Shown here one piece after another: positions 7,314-14,401 of a stretch of DNA of 33,749 nt (position 1 is the stretch's first letter; every line of letters begins with the position of its first letter). Made by a program: the position numbers and the translations under genes. Origin of the DNA: Chloroflexota bacterium (GTDB taxonomy: Bacteria > Chloroflexota > Dehalococcoidia > GIF9 > AB-539-J10); assembly GCA_030611015.1 (NCBI GenBank), contig JAUWQP010000008.1:1-33749 (forward strand). The letters are read 5' to 3'. The notes beneath the pieces are model-generated. The model was not told where the DNA came from. It ran no database searches and saw only the letters and a program-made list of their open reading frames with translations.

Positions 7314-7342
7314 TTGACAATCAACTAAAGTGGTAATACAAT
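7314..7342 (+). promoter_or_regulatory. Sigma70-type promoter before the head genes
   Basis: TTGACA (7314-7319) and TACAAT (7337-7342) are separated by exactly 17 bp. The site lies in the 62-bp gap between the portal and the prohead protease. The expected start is near 7349, giving a short leader with the ribosome site CGGAGGTGA before ATG 7366. It would boost the protease and capsid genes separately from packaging. Confidence 0.65.
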
Positions 7343-7365
7343 GAATGATAGCTCGGAGGTGAATT

Positions 7366-8349
7366 ATGTTAGAGCGTAAAACAGTCAAGTTCGAAGTCAA
7401 AGATGTTGATGAAGAGGAAGGTACTTTCACAGGGTATGCAGCGACCTTCTCTAAGCATCCTGATAGCTATGGGGACATTATTGACCCTGGAGCCTTTAAG
7501 AAGACTATCAAGGAGATGAAGGGGCGCATAAAAATCCTCTGGAATCACGTAACCTATGAGCCTATAGGCAAACCTTTAGAACTAATAGAGGATGAGCATG
7601 GGCTGTTAGTCAAGGGTAAGCTCAGTCTGGGAGTTCAGAGAGCTAAAGAAATTCTCGCCTTGATGAAGGATGGAGTTATCACAGAAATGTCTATTGGCTA
7701 TAATACCATGAAGGAGAGCTTTGTAGAGGGTATCCGCCATCTGCAAGAGGTTAAGCTTTGGGATGTATCTCCAGTGGCCTTCGCGGCTAATCCTGAGGCT
7801 GTCATTATCGGGGTTAAAGAGGTAGAGCTGAAGCCATACCCCAACGAACATGCTTGCCGCTTGCGTGACCCTGATGACTTTCAGGATGGTAGCTTTAGAA
7901 GAATGAGCAGAATATCGGGAGGCAAGAAGTATTTTATTATTATGGGCAGGCTGGAGGGAGAAGATACCCTGACCGAACAAGCATATCGATACAATAAAGA
8001 GGTTTGGGAAGCAAGTGAAGCCAAGGCCCATTGCAAAGACCATGATGGAACATTCGAGGCTGCTGAGAAGCAGTCTAAGGCTGGACGTGTCTTGAGTGGT
8101 GCTAACCTGGAGAAAGTCCGGAAAGGCCTTGAGTCTCTCCAAGCGGGAGTTGAAGCTCTCCAAGCACTTCTCGCAGCTGCTGAAGTTGAATCTGAGCCGA
8201 GTAAGTTCACTCAGATCACCGATGAGGCTGCCAAAGAAGCCGCAAGATTGGAGGCTACCATAGCAGAACTCAAAGCGGAAAATGATGGATTCGATGTAAG
8301 AGAGGCTGAGAAGCGTATTGAATCTATACTTGGGCAATTGAGGAAATAA
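7366..8349 (+). CDS. Prohead protease (HK97 S78 family) with C-terminal extensions
   Basis: A 327-aa capsid maturation protease. The S78 core occupies residues 1-150: 'GYAATFSKHPDSYGDII', 'ILWNH' (catalytic His61), 'ITEMSIGY' (catalytic Ser109) and 'LWDVSPVAFAANPEA' (Asp133 region). Residues 158-235 form a second domain, 'PYPNEHACRLRDPDDF..RRM...QAYRYNKEVWEASEAKAHCKDHDGTFE', seen in other phage proteases. Residues 240-327 are heptad-rich coiled coil that probably serves as a scaffold and is removed on maturation. It sits just before the capsid gene and has its own promoter. Confidence 0.9.
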   Translation: MLERKTVKFEVKDVDEEEGTFTGYAATFSKHPDSYGDIIDPGAFKKTIKEMKGRIKILWNHVTYEPIGKPLELIEDEHGLLVKGKLSLGVQRAKEILALMKDGVITEMSIGYNTMKESFVEGIRHLQEVKLWDVSPVAFAANPEAVIIGVKEVELKPYPNEHACRLRDPDDFQDGSFRRMSRISGGKKYFIIMGRLEGEDTLTEQAYRYNKEVWEASEAKAHCKDHDGTFEAAEKQSKAGRVLSGANLEKVRKGLESLQAGVEALQALLAAAEVESEPSKFTQITDEAAKEAARLEATIAELKAENDGFDVREAEKRIESILGQLRK

Positions 8350-8369
8350 AACACGGAGGTGAACTAACA

Positions 8370-9551
8370 ATGGATGTCAAAGAAATAGCAGACATGATTC
8401 AAAGTGCAGTGGATGAGATGCACAAAGCTGTGGAGCGGCAGGATGATGAGATAAAGAAGTTCGGTGAGCCTATGGCTGAGACCAAGGCGACCATTGACAA
8501 GCTTAATGAGCGCATCGATGAGCTGGAAGTCAAACTCCAGCGCCAGACTATCCCCGGCGCCGGCGACCAGCCAACGAAGACCGATGAAGACAAGGCTCGT
8601 TCCAGCGCCTTCTATAAATGGGTAAGGGGTGGCATTACGGCTCTCGATCCCACTGAGCGGAAGGCTCTGGTCGAGGACACCACTGGGCAATACCTGATAA
8701 CCCCCGAGCTGGATACCGAGATTGTCCGGTCCCTTCCCAAGATAACCGTGATACGCCCTCTGGCAACGGTTAGGCCGGTCAGCAAGGATACCTTGAAGAT
8801 TCGAGCTATTGGCGAAGTCAGCGTTGGATGGGGACGGCTAGAGACTGGAGCCGAGATCACCGAATCTGACCTGACTCCGACCGCGCCGACCTATCAATAT
8901 GTGGAAGACCTTTACGGGTTGACCAAGATTGGTGAGGACGAACTGATGGACAGCGACTTCAACCTTCAGGCTATATTGGCCGATTCATTCAGTAGGGCTA
9001 TAGCCGAGGCTGAAGACTTGGCGTTTGTCAGGGGTGTCGGTCACTCTTCAGAGGAGCCAGAGGGTATCTGCATCAACACTACCCTGGTAGCTGCGAAGCT
9101 CACTGGTGCGGCTAGTGATACTGTCACTGTAGAGAAATTTATGGAGATGATATACACCTGCCCGGCACAGTATCGCAAGAACGGCGTCTTTATCGTGAAC
9201 TCCACGGTTGAGTTGGCAATAAGGCAGCTGCGGTCTCAGACCTCTGCTACCTATCAAGGCCCGTTCCTGTGGCAACCGAGCCTGATAGCCGGAACTCCAA
9301 ACACCTTCATAGGCCATCCTATCTATAACCAGGATGACATGAAAGACCTTAGTGATACCGCTCAGATAATCGCCATCTTCGGCGACATTAGGGCTGGATA
9401 CCGCATCATCGACAGGGCTGGGATCACCCTCCAGAGGCTGACTGAGCTTTATGCCGAGGCTGGCCTGGTGGGGTTCAAGGTTCACAAGAGGGTTGGCGGA
9501 AGCGTTATGAGAGCTTCCCAGAAACCGATAGTCCTTCTACCGGAAGGATAA
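8370..9551 (+). CDS. Major capsid protein, HK97 fold
   Basis: A 393-aa protein. Residues 1-70 are coiled coil (delta/scaffold domain, 'IDKLNERIDELEVKLQRQ') that the upstream protease should remove. The HK97 fold follows: 'TGQYLITPELDTEIVRSL', 'VRPLATVRPVSKDTLKI', 'AEITESDLTPTAPTYQYVEDLYGLTKIGEDELMDS', 'DLAFVRGVGH..EPEGI', 'GTPNTFIGHPIYNQDDM', 'IFGDIRAGYRIIDR'. Good ribosome site (GGAGGTGA) before ATG 8370. GC at third positions looks higher than in neighbours, as expected for a highly expressed gene. Confidence 0.96.
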   Translation: MDVKEIADMIQSAVDEMHKAVERQDDEIKKFGEPMAETKATIDKLNERIDELEVKLQRQTIPGAGDQPTKTDEDKARSSAFYKWVRGGITALDPTERKALVEDTTGQYLITPELDTEIVRSLPKITVIRPLATVRPVSKDTLKIRAIGEVSVGWGRLETGAEITESDLTPTAPTYQYVEDLYGLTKIGEDELMDSDFNLQAILADSFSRAIAEAEDLAFVRGVGHSSEEPEGICINTTLVAAKLTGAASDTVTVEKFMEMIYTCPAQYRKNGVFIVNSTVELAIRQLRSQTSATYQGPFLWQPSLIAGTPNTFIGHPIYNQDDMKDLSDTAQIIAIFGDIRAGYRIIDRAGITLQRLTELYAEAGLVGFKVHKRVGGSVMRASQKPIVLLPEG

Positions 9552-9574
9552 GCGAATAGACTAAAATAAAAATA

Positions 9575-9599
9575 GGGGAGTTGAAATTGATTACTCCCC
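9575..9599 (+). promoter_or_regulatory. Hairpin just upstream of the decoration-protein ribosome site
   Basis: GGGGAGT (9575-9581) pairs with ACTCCCC (9593-9599) around an 11-base loop. It ends four bases before the AAGGAG site of the gene at 9613. No T-run follows, so it is more likely an mRNA-stabilising or translation-affecting hairpin than a terminator. Confidence 0.5.
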
Positions 9600-9612
9600 G
9601 AAGGAGAAGTAA

Positions 9613-10374
9613 ATGACTGCAAAAATGCACAGAATGAACTTACCAAAGGTGGGAGAGGGCGTGGTTTACGTCCCAGGTGGGACACCATACGCGGTTGATA
9701 CCGTCAAGCAGTTCGAGCTTGGCTCATATATGAGGCTCGGCAACAAGGGATTCGTTTACGCTAGGGCAGGCGGCTCTCTTGTACCTGACGTCGGAGCTAA
9801 GCAAGCAAACAGCCAGAAAATCGGCAATAGAGCCATTGCTGCTAATGCGGATATTGGGGCGATAGCAATTTCCTTTAGCTGCAATGTCAGCCTCGATGCG
9901 GACGAATTGAAAGGTGGCGAGATAGTCGTCTTCCCTACTGGTAACAAGGCGTTTACCCGCAGAATACTTAGCCATCCAGCGGTGACTGCTACTGCTGATC
10001 TAGAGGTGACTCTAGAATCCCCTATCCCCGTAGCTCTTACTGATGAGGCAGGTAGCGTTGAGGTTATACTCGACCCCTATTACGGCGTGACCCAAGATAG
10101 CAATGAGTGGACTCCAGTATTGGGTATGCCGGTGATAGAAGCCAGTGACGGAGAGTTCCTATGGCTTCAGGTAGAAGGTATATCCTGGTGTGCTCCTGAG
10201 TCGGCAGTTGGAGCAGCGGCTAATGCTATTGAGGTTTGCTTCGGTGGCGATGCTGCCCTTCAGTTGCGTGATAGCAACAATCTCGGCAATCAGAGAGCAG
10301 GTATGGTAATCGCTCCTAACACTACTGGTAATGGCCAGGGCGCTCCGTTTATCATGCTAAACATAGATCACTAA
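9613..10374 (+). CDS. Probable capsid decoration / head structural protein
   Basis: A 253-aa, glycine/valine-rich beta protein directly after the major capsid gene, where decoration or head-fibre proteins lie. Features: 'YVPGGTPYAVDTVKQF', 'RLGNKGFVYARAGGSL', 'GDAALQLRDSNNLGNQRAGMVIAPNTTGNGQGAPF'. No signal peptide or membrane segment. No named fold is recognised. Role inferred from place and composition. Confidence 0.6.
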   Translation: MTAKMHRMNLPKVGEGVVYVPGGTPYAVDTVKQFELGSYMRLGNKGFVYARAGGSLVPDVGAKQANSQKIGNRAIAANADIGAIAISFSCNVSLDADELKGGEIVVFPTGNKAFTRRILSHPAVTATADLEVTLESPIPVALTDEAGSVEVILDPYYGVTQDSNEWTPVLGMPVIEASDGEFLWLQVEGISWCAPESAVGAAANAIEVCFGGDAALQLRDSNNLGNQRAGMVIAPNTTGNGQGAPFIMLNIDH

Positions 10375-10375
10375 T

Positions 10376-10443
10376 GAGGCAGCCTTGCCGGCAGGGCTAC
10401 CTCATTTGTGCTGGGGGGAGTGGCTAACATCTGCTCCCCCCAG
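10376..10443 (+). terminator. Two consecutive hairpins after the capsid block
   Basis: Hairpin 1 pairs 10376-10384 with 10395-10403 (9 positions, one mismatch), with TGCCGGCA in its loop. Hairpin 2 pairs CTGGGGGGAG (10411-10420) perfectly with CTCCCCCCAG (10434-10443) around 13 bases. There is no T-run, so termination would be partial or need Rho. The tandem may set a high capsid-to-connector mRNA ratio. Confidence 0.55.
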
Positions 10444-10469
10444 AGTGTAGAAAAATAAGGAGGGTAAAG

Positions 10470-10625
10470 GTGAGGATAAGGATAATTAAAGGCGTGGCTT
10501 CAACGCATGGCACCTTCAACGTTGGTGATGTGGTTGATGTTCCTGATAAGATAGGCAAGGAATGGTGCCAAGCAGAGATAGCCATGCAGGACAAGAGTGT
10601 AGATGGGGCTAAAGAGACAAAATAA
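10470..10625 (+). CDS. Small hypothetical protein (probable head region)
   Basis: A 51-aa protein starting with GTG after AGGAGGG: RIRIIKGVASTHGTFNVGDVVDVPDKIGKEWCQAEIAMQ. The pattern of short strands with 'FNVGDVVDVP...WC..G/EIA' is that of small phage beta-barrel proteins encoded near head-completion genes. Function not established. Confidence 0.6.
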   Translation: MRIRIIKGVASTHGTFNVGDVVDVPDKIGKEWCQAEIAMQDKSVDGAKETK

Positions 10626-10627
10626 CA

Positions 10628-10644
10628 TCGGGAGAAATACCCGA
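10628..10644 (+). promoter_or_regulatory. Small hairpin abutting a ribosome site
   Basis: TCGGG (10628-10632) pairs with CCCGA (10640-10644) around a 7-base loop, immediately before GGAGG (10645-10649) of the gene at 10656. It has the same layout as the hairpin at 9575-9599. Confidence 0.4.
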
Positions 10645-10655
10645 GGAGGTAGAAT

Positions 10656-11357
10656 ATGACTGTCAAACAAATCATCCCTACCCATTACGAAATGTCACAT
10701 GGCGATACTAAGCCCACTACTGGAATCCCTCCCATCACAACAATCCGAGAGATAGACACCAATATGATGTGGATAACCTATGATGGTGGGACTAATTGGA
10801 TAGTGGCCGATAAGCGGGTAAGGCTGGTGGGAGAAGATGGCTCTTTTTTAGCATTGGATGAGCAGCTAGACGACCTGCTTGCGAATATAGCTGCTATTGA
10901 GCACTATGCCCATTCTCGGACCCGTGTATATCCTCAGGATGTGAGGCTTGTAGCAGATTTGGTTGCGGCTGCGGCTAATGTATTTGGTGATTGGATAGAA
11001 ATAATCCCAATAGATACCGTTGATTTTGACTATGAAGTAATGGGTCTTATAATAGAAGAAACTGACGCTGCTACAACCTATCTCATTCAGCTAGGGTTTA
11101 GCCTTGTTGATGGGACTGAACCCACTGAAGCTCAGATTGCAGGTGAGCGACGGACATTGTTACCTACTCCAGCGGTTCGGGCAACAGAATTGCTTGAAAT
11201 CAAGAGCCAGAATATCCCGGCAGATGCTAAATTATGGGGTAGAATAAAGAGCAAGGCTGGAGGTTCTGAGACGTTAGGGGTCAGTGTAGCCATAGCAAGA
11301 CATATAGAGATAACCAATCCAGTAACGAAGTTAGCCACTTGGCCATGGTCAACATAA
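10656..11357 (+). CDS. Hypothetical structural protein
   Basis: A 233-aa protein, mostly beta strands with no membrane segment: 'DTNMMWITYDGGTNWIVADKRVRLVGEDGSFLALDEQLDDLLANIAAIEHY' then 'FGDWIEIIPIDTVDFDYEVMGLIIEETDAATTYLIQL' and 'AKLWGRIKSKAGGSETLGVSVAIARHIEI'. The C-terminal 120 residues look like a jelly-roll type surface domain. It lies in the head-completion block and is probably part of the virion; the family is not recognised. Confidence 0.6.
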   Translation: MTVKQIIPTHYEMSHGDTKPTTGIPPITTIREIDTNMMWITYDGGTNWIVADKRVRLVGEDGSFLALDEQLDDLLANIAAIEHYAHSRTRVYPQDVRLVADLVAAAANVFGDWIEIIPIDTVDFDYEVMGLIIEETDAATTYLIQLGFSLVDGTEPTEAQIAGERRTLLPTPAVRATELLEIKSQNIPADAKLWGRIKSKAGGSETLGVSVAIARHIEITNPVTKLATWPWST

Positions 11358-11395
11358 GGATATAAACGGGAATAGACGATTAAAGGAGGTGATAT

Positions 11396-11557
11396 ATGAA
11401 AATTGTATTGACGACAGCCCAATGGCAGGCACTAAAGAAAATCGTTACTCAGGGTAAGAGAGCAGAGAACTCACTAACGAGGCCTATTGAAATTACTAAC
11501 GAAATCGTTGGTATTGAGATCGAAACCGATGCAGTAACTATTACTCTGCCGGATTAA
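11396..11557 (+). CDS. Small hypothetical protein
   Basis: A 53-aa protein (MKIVLTTAQWQALKKIVTQG...ITNEIVGIEIETDAVTITLPD) with a strong AAAGGAGGTGA site 5 bases before its ATG. One helix and then two strands. It lies between structural genes. Unknown function. Confidence 0.6.
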   Translation: MKIVLTTAQWQALKKIVTQGKRAENSLTRPIEITNEIVGIEIETDAVTITLPD

Positions 11558-11571
11558 CAAGGAGGGAATAG

Positions 11572-12573
11572 ATGTCTTTAAGTGATGCAGCTCTGGTAAC
11601 ACTGGCTCAGGCTAAGGCACATCTGCGAATAGATGCTGTGACCAACCTTCATATAGACGCTGAATATGTTGGCGCCGGAGATGTTGGCGAGACTTTAGTG
11701 TTCCCCCTTGACTACACTCCTGTAGAGGGTAGCTTGAAGCTATACCTTGAGGGCATCTTGCAGGTTGAGACCACTCACTTTAGTATCACTGATGCCGTCA
11801 TTACCTTTATTACGGCTCCCCCAGACAGTGATATAATCACTGCCAGTTATGATAGGCTTTGGGAGGTTGGTGATGACCTCTTTGAGAGCTACAACGACCT
11901 TTTGCTGGAGAACCTAATTGAGGCAGCTACCGAGAAGGCTGAAAGTTATACCGGCAGAGCCTTTGTTCAGCGATCTGTTACTGAATCACATTTCGGAGAT
12001 GGCTCTAAGGTACTAAGGCTTTATAAGCAGCCGGTAGACTCAATTACCAGCGTGGTTAGGGAAATCTCTGAGGCAGTTGGTACGGGAGATGGCTCGACAG
12101 TAGAATTCACTCTGGACGAAACACCCACGGCACTTAGCGTGAAGGTTTATGTAGATGGAACACTTAAGACTCTGACCATGGATTATACCATTAGTGGTGC
12201 TGTAATAACATTCGAATCTACCTCTATCCCTGCGGATGGAGCTAAGGTCACAGCTAAATATACCCACACGATCTTGGCTATTAACGAATATACCGAATGG
12301 CTTTCGGTAGGCCGATTGCAAAGCGTGGATGCCTGGACTGCTAACAGGATATTCACTGTAGTATATACTGCCGGGTATGCTGCAACGAGGCCAGCTACGC
12401 AGGCGTTGGTCCCTGACGCAGTGGCGGCAGTGTTGCTGATACTAGCTAACTTATTTGAAAACAGGACTGACCAGGTAAAGACGGAGAGAGTCGCCGATCT
12501 TGGATCGGTCACTTATGACATACCTAGTCAAGCAAAGGTGCTATTAAATCCTCTGAAGGTGAACCTATTATAA
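11572..12573 (+). CDS. Head-tail connector (gp6-like) with two inserted beta domains
   Basis: A 333-aa protein. The helical connector core is recognisable in pieces: 'LVTLAQAKAHLRID' at the start, 'LFESYNDLLLENLIEAATEKAESYTGRAFVQRSVTE' in the middle and 'VPDAVAAVLLILANLFENRTDQ...SVTYDIPSQAKVLLNPL' at the end. The core is interrupted by two similar beta repeats, about residues 46-98 (SLKLYLEGILQVETTHFSIT) and 169-227 (ALSVKVYVDGTLKTLTMDYT, then ISGAVITFESTSIPADGAKV). Ordinary gp6-like connectors are about 100-200 aa; the excess is the two inserts. Confidence 0.75.
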   Translation: MSLSDAALVTLAQAKAHLRIDAVTNLHIDAEYVGAGDVGETLVFPLDYTPVEGSLKLYLEGILQVETTHFSITDAVITFITAPPDSDIITASYDRLWEVGDDLFESYNDLLLENLIEAATEKAESYTGRAFVQRSVTESHFGDGSKVLRLYKQPVDSITSVVREISEAVGTGDGSTVEFTLDETPTALSVKVYVDGTLKTLTMDYTISGAVITFESTSIPADGAKVTAKYTHTILAINEYTEWLSVGRLQSVDAWTANRIFTVVYTAGYAATRPATQALVPDAVAAVLLILANLFENRTDQVKTERVADLGSVTYDIPSQAKVLLNPLKVNLL

Positions 12574-12574
12574 A

Positions 12575-12883
12575 ATGAAAGCAAACATGCTGAAGGATAG
12601 AGTGTCGATACAGCTCAGGACGACTGTGCAGACGTCCACGGGTGATACTGTGATTTGGACTCCAGTAGAAACACGGTGCGCATGTGTGATCCCCCTGGAT
12701 GTCCAAGCACGCGCGGTTTATCAGCAACTCCACAGCGAAGTTACCCACAAGGTCATATTCGGGGGGAGCGTCAGCCTGAGTTTAAGCGATAATCGCCTAG
12801 TCTGGAAGGATAAGACACTGGTGCCGGCAGGCCCTACTCAGGAGGTAGATAATACTACTATAGTCGTGGCGAGGGAAGTCTAA
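12575..12883 (+). CDS. Head closure / head-tail adaptor protein
   Basis: A 102-aa protein matching the SPP1 gp16 / phage head-tail joining family: 'MLKDRVSIQLRTTVQTSTGDTVIWTPVETRCACVIPLD', 'SEVTHKVIFGG', 'LVWKDKTLVPAGPTQEVDN'. It would seal the portal channel after packaging. It begins two bases after the connector gene and ends with a one-base overlap of the next gene. Confidence 0.82.
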   Translation: MKANMLKDRVSIQLRTTVQTSTGDTVIWTPVETRCACVIPLDVQARAVYQQLHSEVTHKVIFGGSVSLSLSDNRLVWKDKTLVPAGPTQEVDNTTIVVAREV

Positions 12884-13299
12884 TGGCTGGTGAGCATGTT
12901 ACTCTCATAGATAACACTGACAAGGTGATAAAGGCCATAGAAGAAAACGCTGCTAAGCGTATGGCTAAAGCTGTGGATGCGGTCAGAAATACCACCTTAG
13001 AGACTCTTAGTGGGAGTCGTACCGGCAGGAAGTACAAGGTGCCAGGGACGCAAAAGATTTATACGGCAAGCGCTCCAGGCGAGCCTCCAGCCCAAGCCAC
13101 AGGTAGACTGAGGCAGTCTGTAAAGACGTCTGTTAGAAGTGAGGGCAAGAAGATTATAGGCGAGGTCGGAACTGACCTTGATTATGGTAAGGAGTTGGAG
13201 CACGGCACCAGTAAGGTAGCTCCGAGGCCGTGGTTACATCCCAGTTTTGAGAAGGCTAGAAATAAAATACAGGAGATTTTGGGCGGAAAATGGTTCTGA
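12883..13299 (+). CDS. HK97 gp10-like head-tail/tail completion protein
   Basis: A 138-aa protein with the HK97-gp10 signature: an N-terminal helix, 'ASAPGEPPAQATGRLRQSVK' in the middle and 'IGEVGTDLDYGKELEHGTSKVAPRPWLHPSFEKARNKI' near the end. This family acts at the neck or tail end. It keeps the usual order after head closure and before the tail terminator, except that an HNH gene separates it from the latter. Confidence 0.88.
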   Translation: MAGEHVTLIDNTDKVIKAIEENAAKRMAKAVDAVRNTTLETLSGSRTGRKYKVPGTQKIYTASAPGEPPAQATGRLRQSVKTSVRSEGKKIIGEVGTDLDYGKELEHGTSKVAPRPWLHPSFEKARNKIQEILGGKWF

Positions 13300-13727
13300 T
13301 GACTAGAAAATTGACTGAAGAACAAATAGCATCAATACCTTCATTGAAAGCATCCAAGATGAGTGAAAGGAAAATAGCTATCCTTTTTGGGGTATCGAGG
13401 AATTGCATCCGATATCATGTTGACCCGAAAAGGGACATAGATCATAGAGCAAGGACAATCAAGTTAAAGATAAAACAGAGGCTAGACATTATCGCTTTCT
13501 TCGGAGGAAAGTGTATTAGGTGCGGTTATACTGACTGGCGAGCTCTCCAAATTAACCACATAAATGGAGGCGGCCACGCTGACCGAAAAAGATACTCTAC
13601 ATTCTACGCTTTCTATCGGGCTATTTTAACTGGAGAACGTTCCAAGGATGATTTAGAGCTTCTATGTGCTAATTGTAACACGATTCATGGTTTTGAATTA
13701 AGAGAAAAGAAGAAGGCGGGAATATGA
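13299..13727 (+). CDS. HNH endonuclease with N-terminal HTH, inserted in the neck module
   Basis: A 142-aa protein. Residues 6-41 are a helix-turn-helix ('SERKIAILFGVSRNCIRYHVD'). Residues 70-131 are an HNH fold with two zinc knuckles, CIRC (72-75) and CANC (123-126), the HNH-type 'LQINHINGGG' (His87, Asn89) and 'NTIH' (His130). It shares TGATG with the upstream stop and overlaps the next gene. Free-standing HNH genes between structural genes usually behave as homing endonucleases; an unrelated packaging role cannot be excluded. GTG/ATG choice: ATG 13290 would add three residues. Confidence 0.82.
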   Translation: MTRKLTEEQIASIPSLKASKMSERKIAILFGVSRNCIRYHVDPKRDIDHRARTIKLKIKQRLDIIAFFGGKCIRCGYTDWRALQINHINGGGHADRKRYSTFYAFYRAILTGERSKDDLELLCANCNTIHGFELREKKKAGI

Positions 13728-14167
13728 CTTTAGATGTGCAAAAGAGCCTTTTGACATATTTCTGGAATCTGCTAACTACAGACCCCACACTCAAATCTCT
13801 CATGGATGATGACGTTAGATGCTATCTAGTATGGGCCACACCTGATGCTGAGTTCCCGTATTTAGTTCATAGGATAGATGTTCGGAGAGAGCCGGGGACT
13901 TATGTTATCCAGAAGGCGACTTATTACCTCGATATTTGGAGTCATAGCCCTAGTGCTGATGAGGTCTTGTTAATTAGGAAGCAGATCATTGAGTTGCTGG
14001 ATGAGTTGGTCTTCAGCACGCAAAATGATGACGTGGGCATGGCTCACATAGAGACTTTATCCAATGGGTTTGTGCCGGAGACTGAGCAAGGGATTTGGCA
14101 TTATGCTACCATGTGGGATATGATATTTAGAAGGGACGCTGAAGCAGCTGCCATTGAGGGGAGATAA
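13724..14167 (+). CDS. Tail terminator / tail completion protein (gp11/DUF3168-like)
   Basis: A 147-aa protein: 'DVQKSLLTYFWNLLTTDPTL', 'CYLVWATPDAEFPYLVHRI', 'QKATYYLDIWSHSPSADEVLLIRKQIIELLDE', 'IWHYATMWDMIFRR'. The pattern of an initial helix, edge strands and a final strand fits the tail terminator family that caps the tube at the neck. It lies directly before the tube gene cluster. Confidence 0.75.
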   Translation: MTLDVQKSLLTYFWNLLTTDPTLKSLMDDDVRCYLVWATPDAEFPYLVHRIDVRREPGTYVIQKATYYLDIWSHSPSADEVLLIRKQIIELLDELVFSTQNDDVGMAHIETLSNGFVPETEQGIWHYATMWDMIFRRDAEAAAIEGR

Positions 14168-14200
14168 GGTAAGAAAATAAAATAACCGGAGGTGAACGAC

Positions 14201-14401
14201 ATGAACGGAGACAACAAGAAAGTACCAGAAGAGCAGGCCGAATCGGCATCAAATATCCTTAAGGAGGGAATCATGAAAAAAGATACGAAGAAAGTCGAAC
14301 ACGGAAAGGCAACCGCGGAAATCGAGGCGGAGCGAATTGCATCTCGCCAGCGGGCGCACAAAGCCAAAGTAGCCAAATTTCTTGCAGGAGGTGAATTCTA
14401 A
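14201..14401 (+). CDS. Small charged hypothetical protein with nested start
   Basis: 66 aa from ATG 14201 (CGGAGGTGA just upstream) or 42 aa from the in-frame ATG 14273, which has its own AAGGAGG site. The 42-residue part is highly basic and helical (KKDTKKVEHGKATAEIEAER). It ends one base into the tail tube gene. Two good ribosome sites suggest two products or a recent N-terminal extension. Function unknown. Confidence 0.5.
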   Translation: MNGDNKKVPEEQAESASNILKEGIMKKDTKKVEHGKATAEIEAERIASRQRAHKAKVAKFLAGGEF

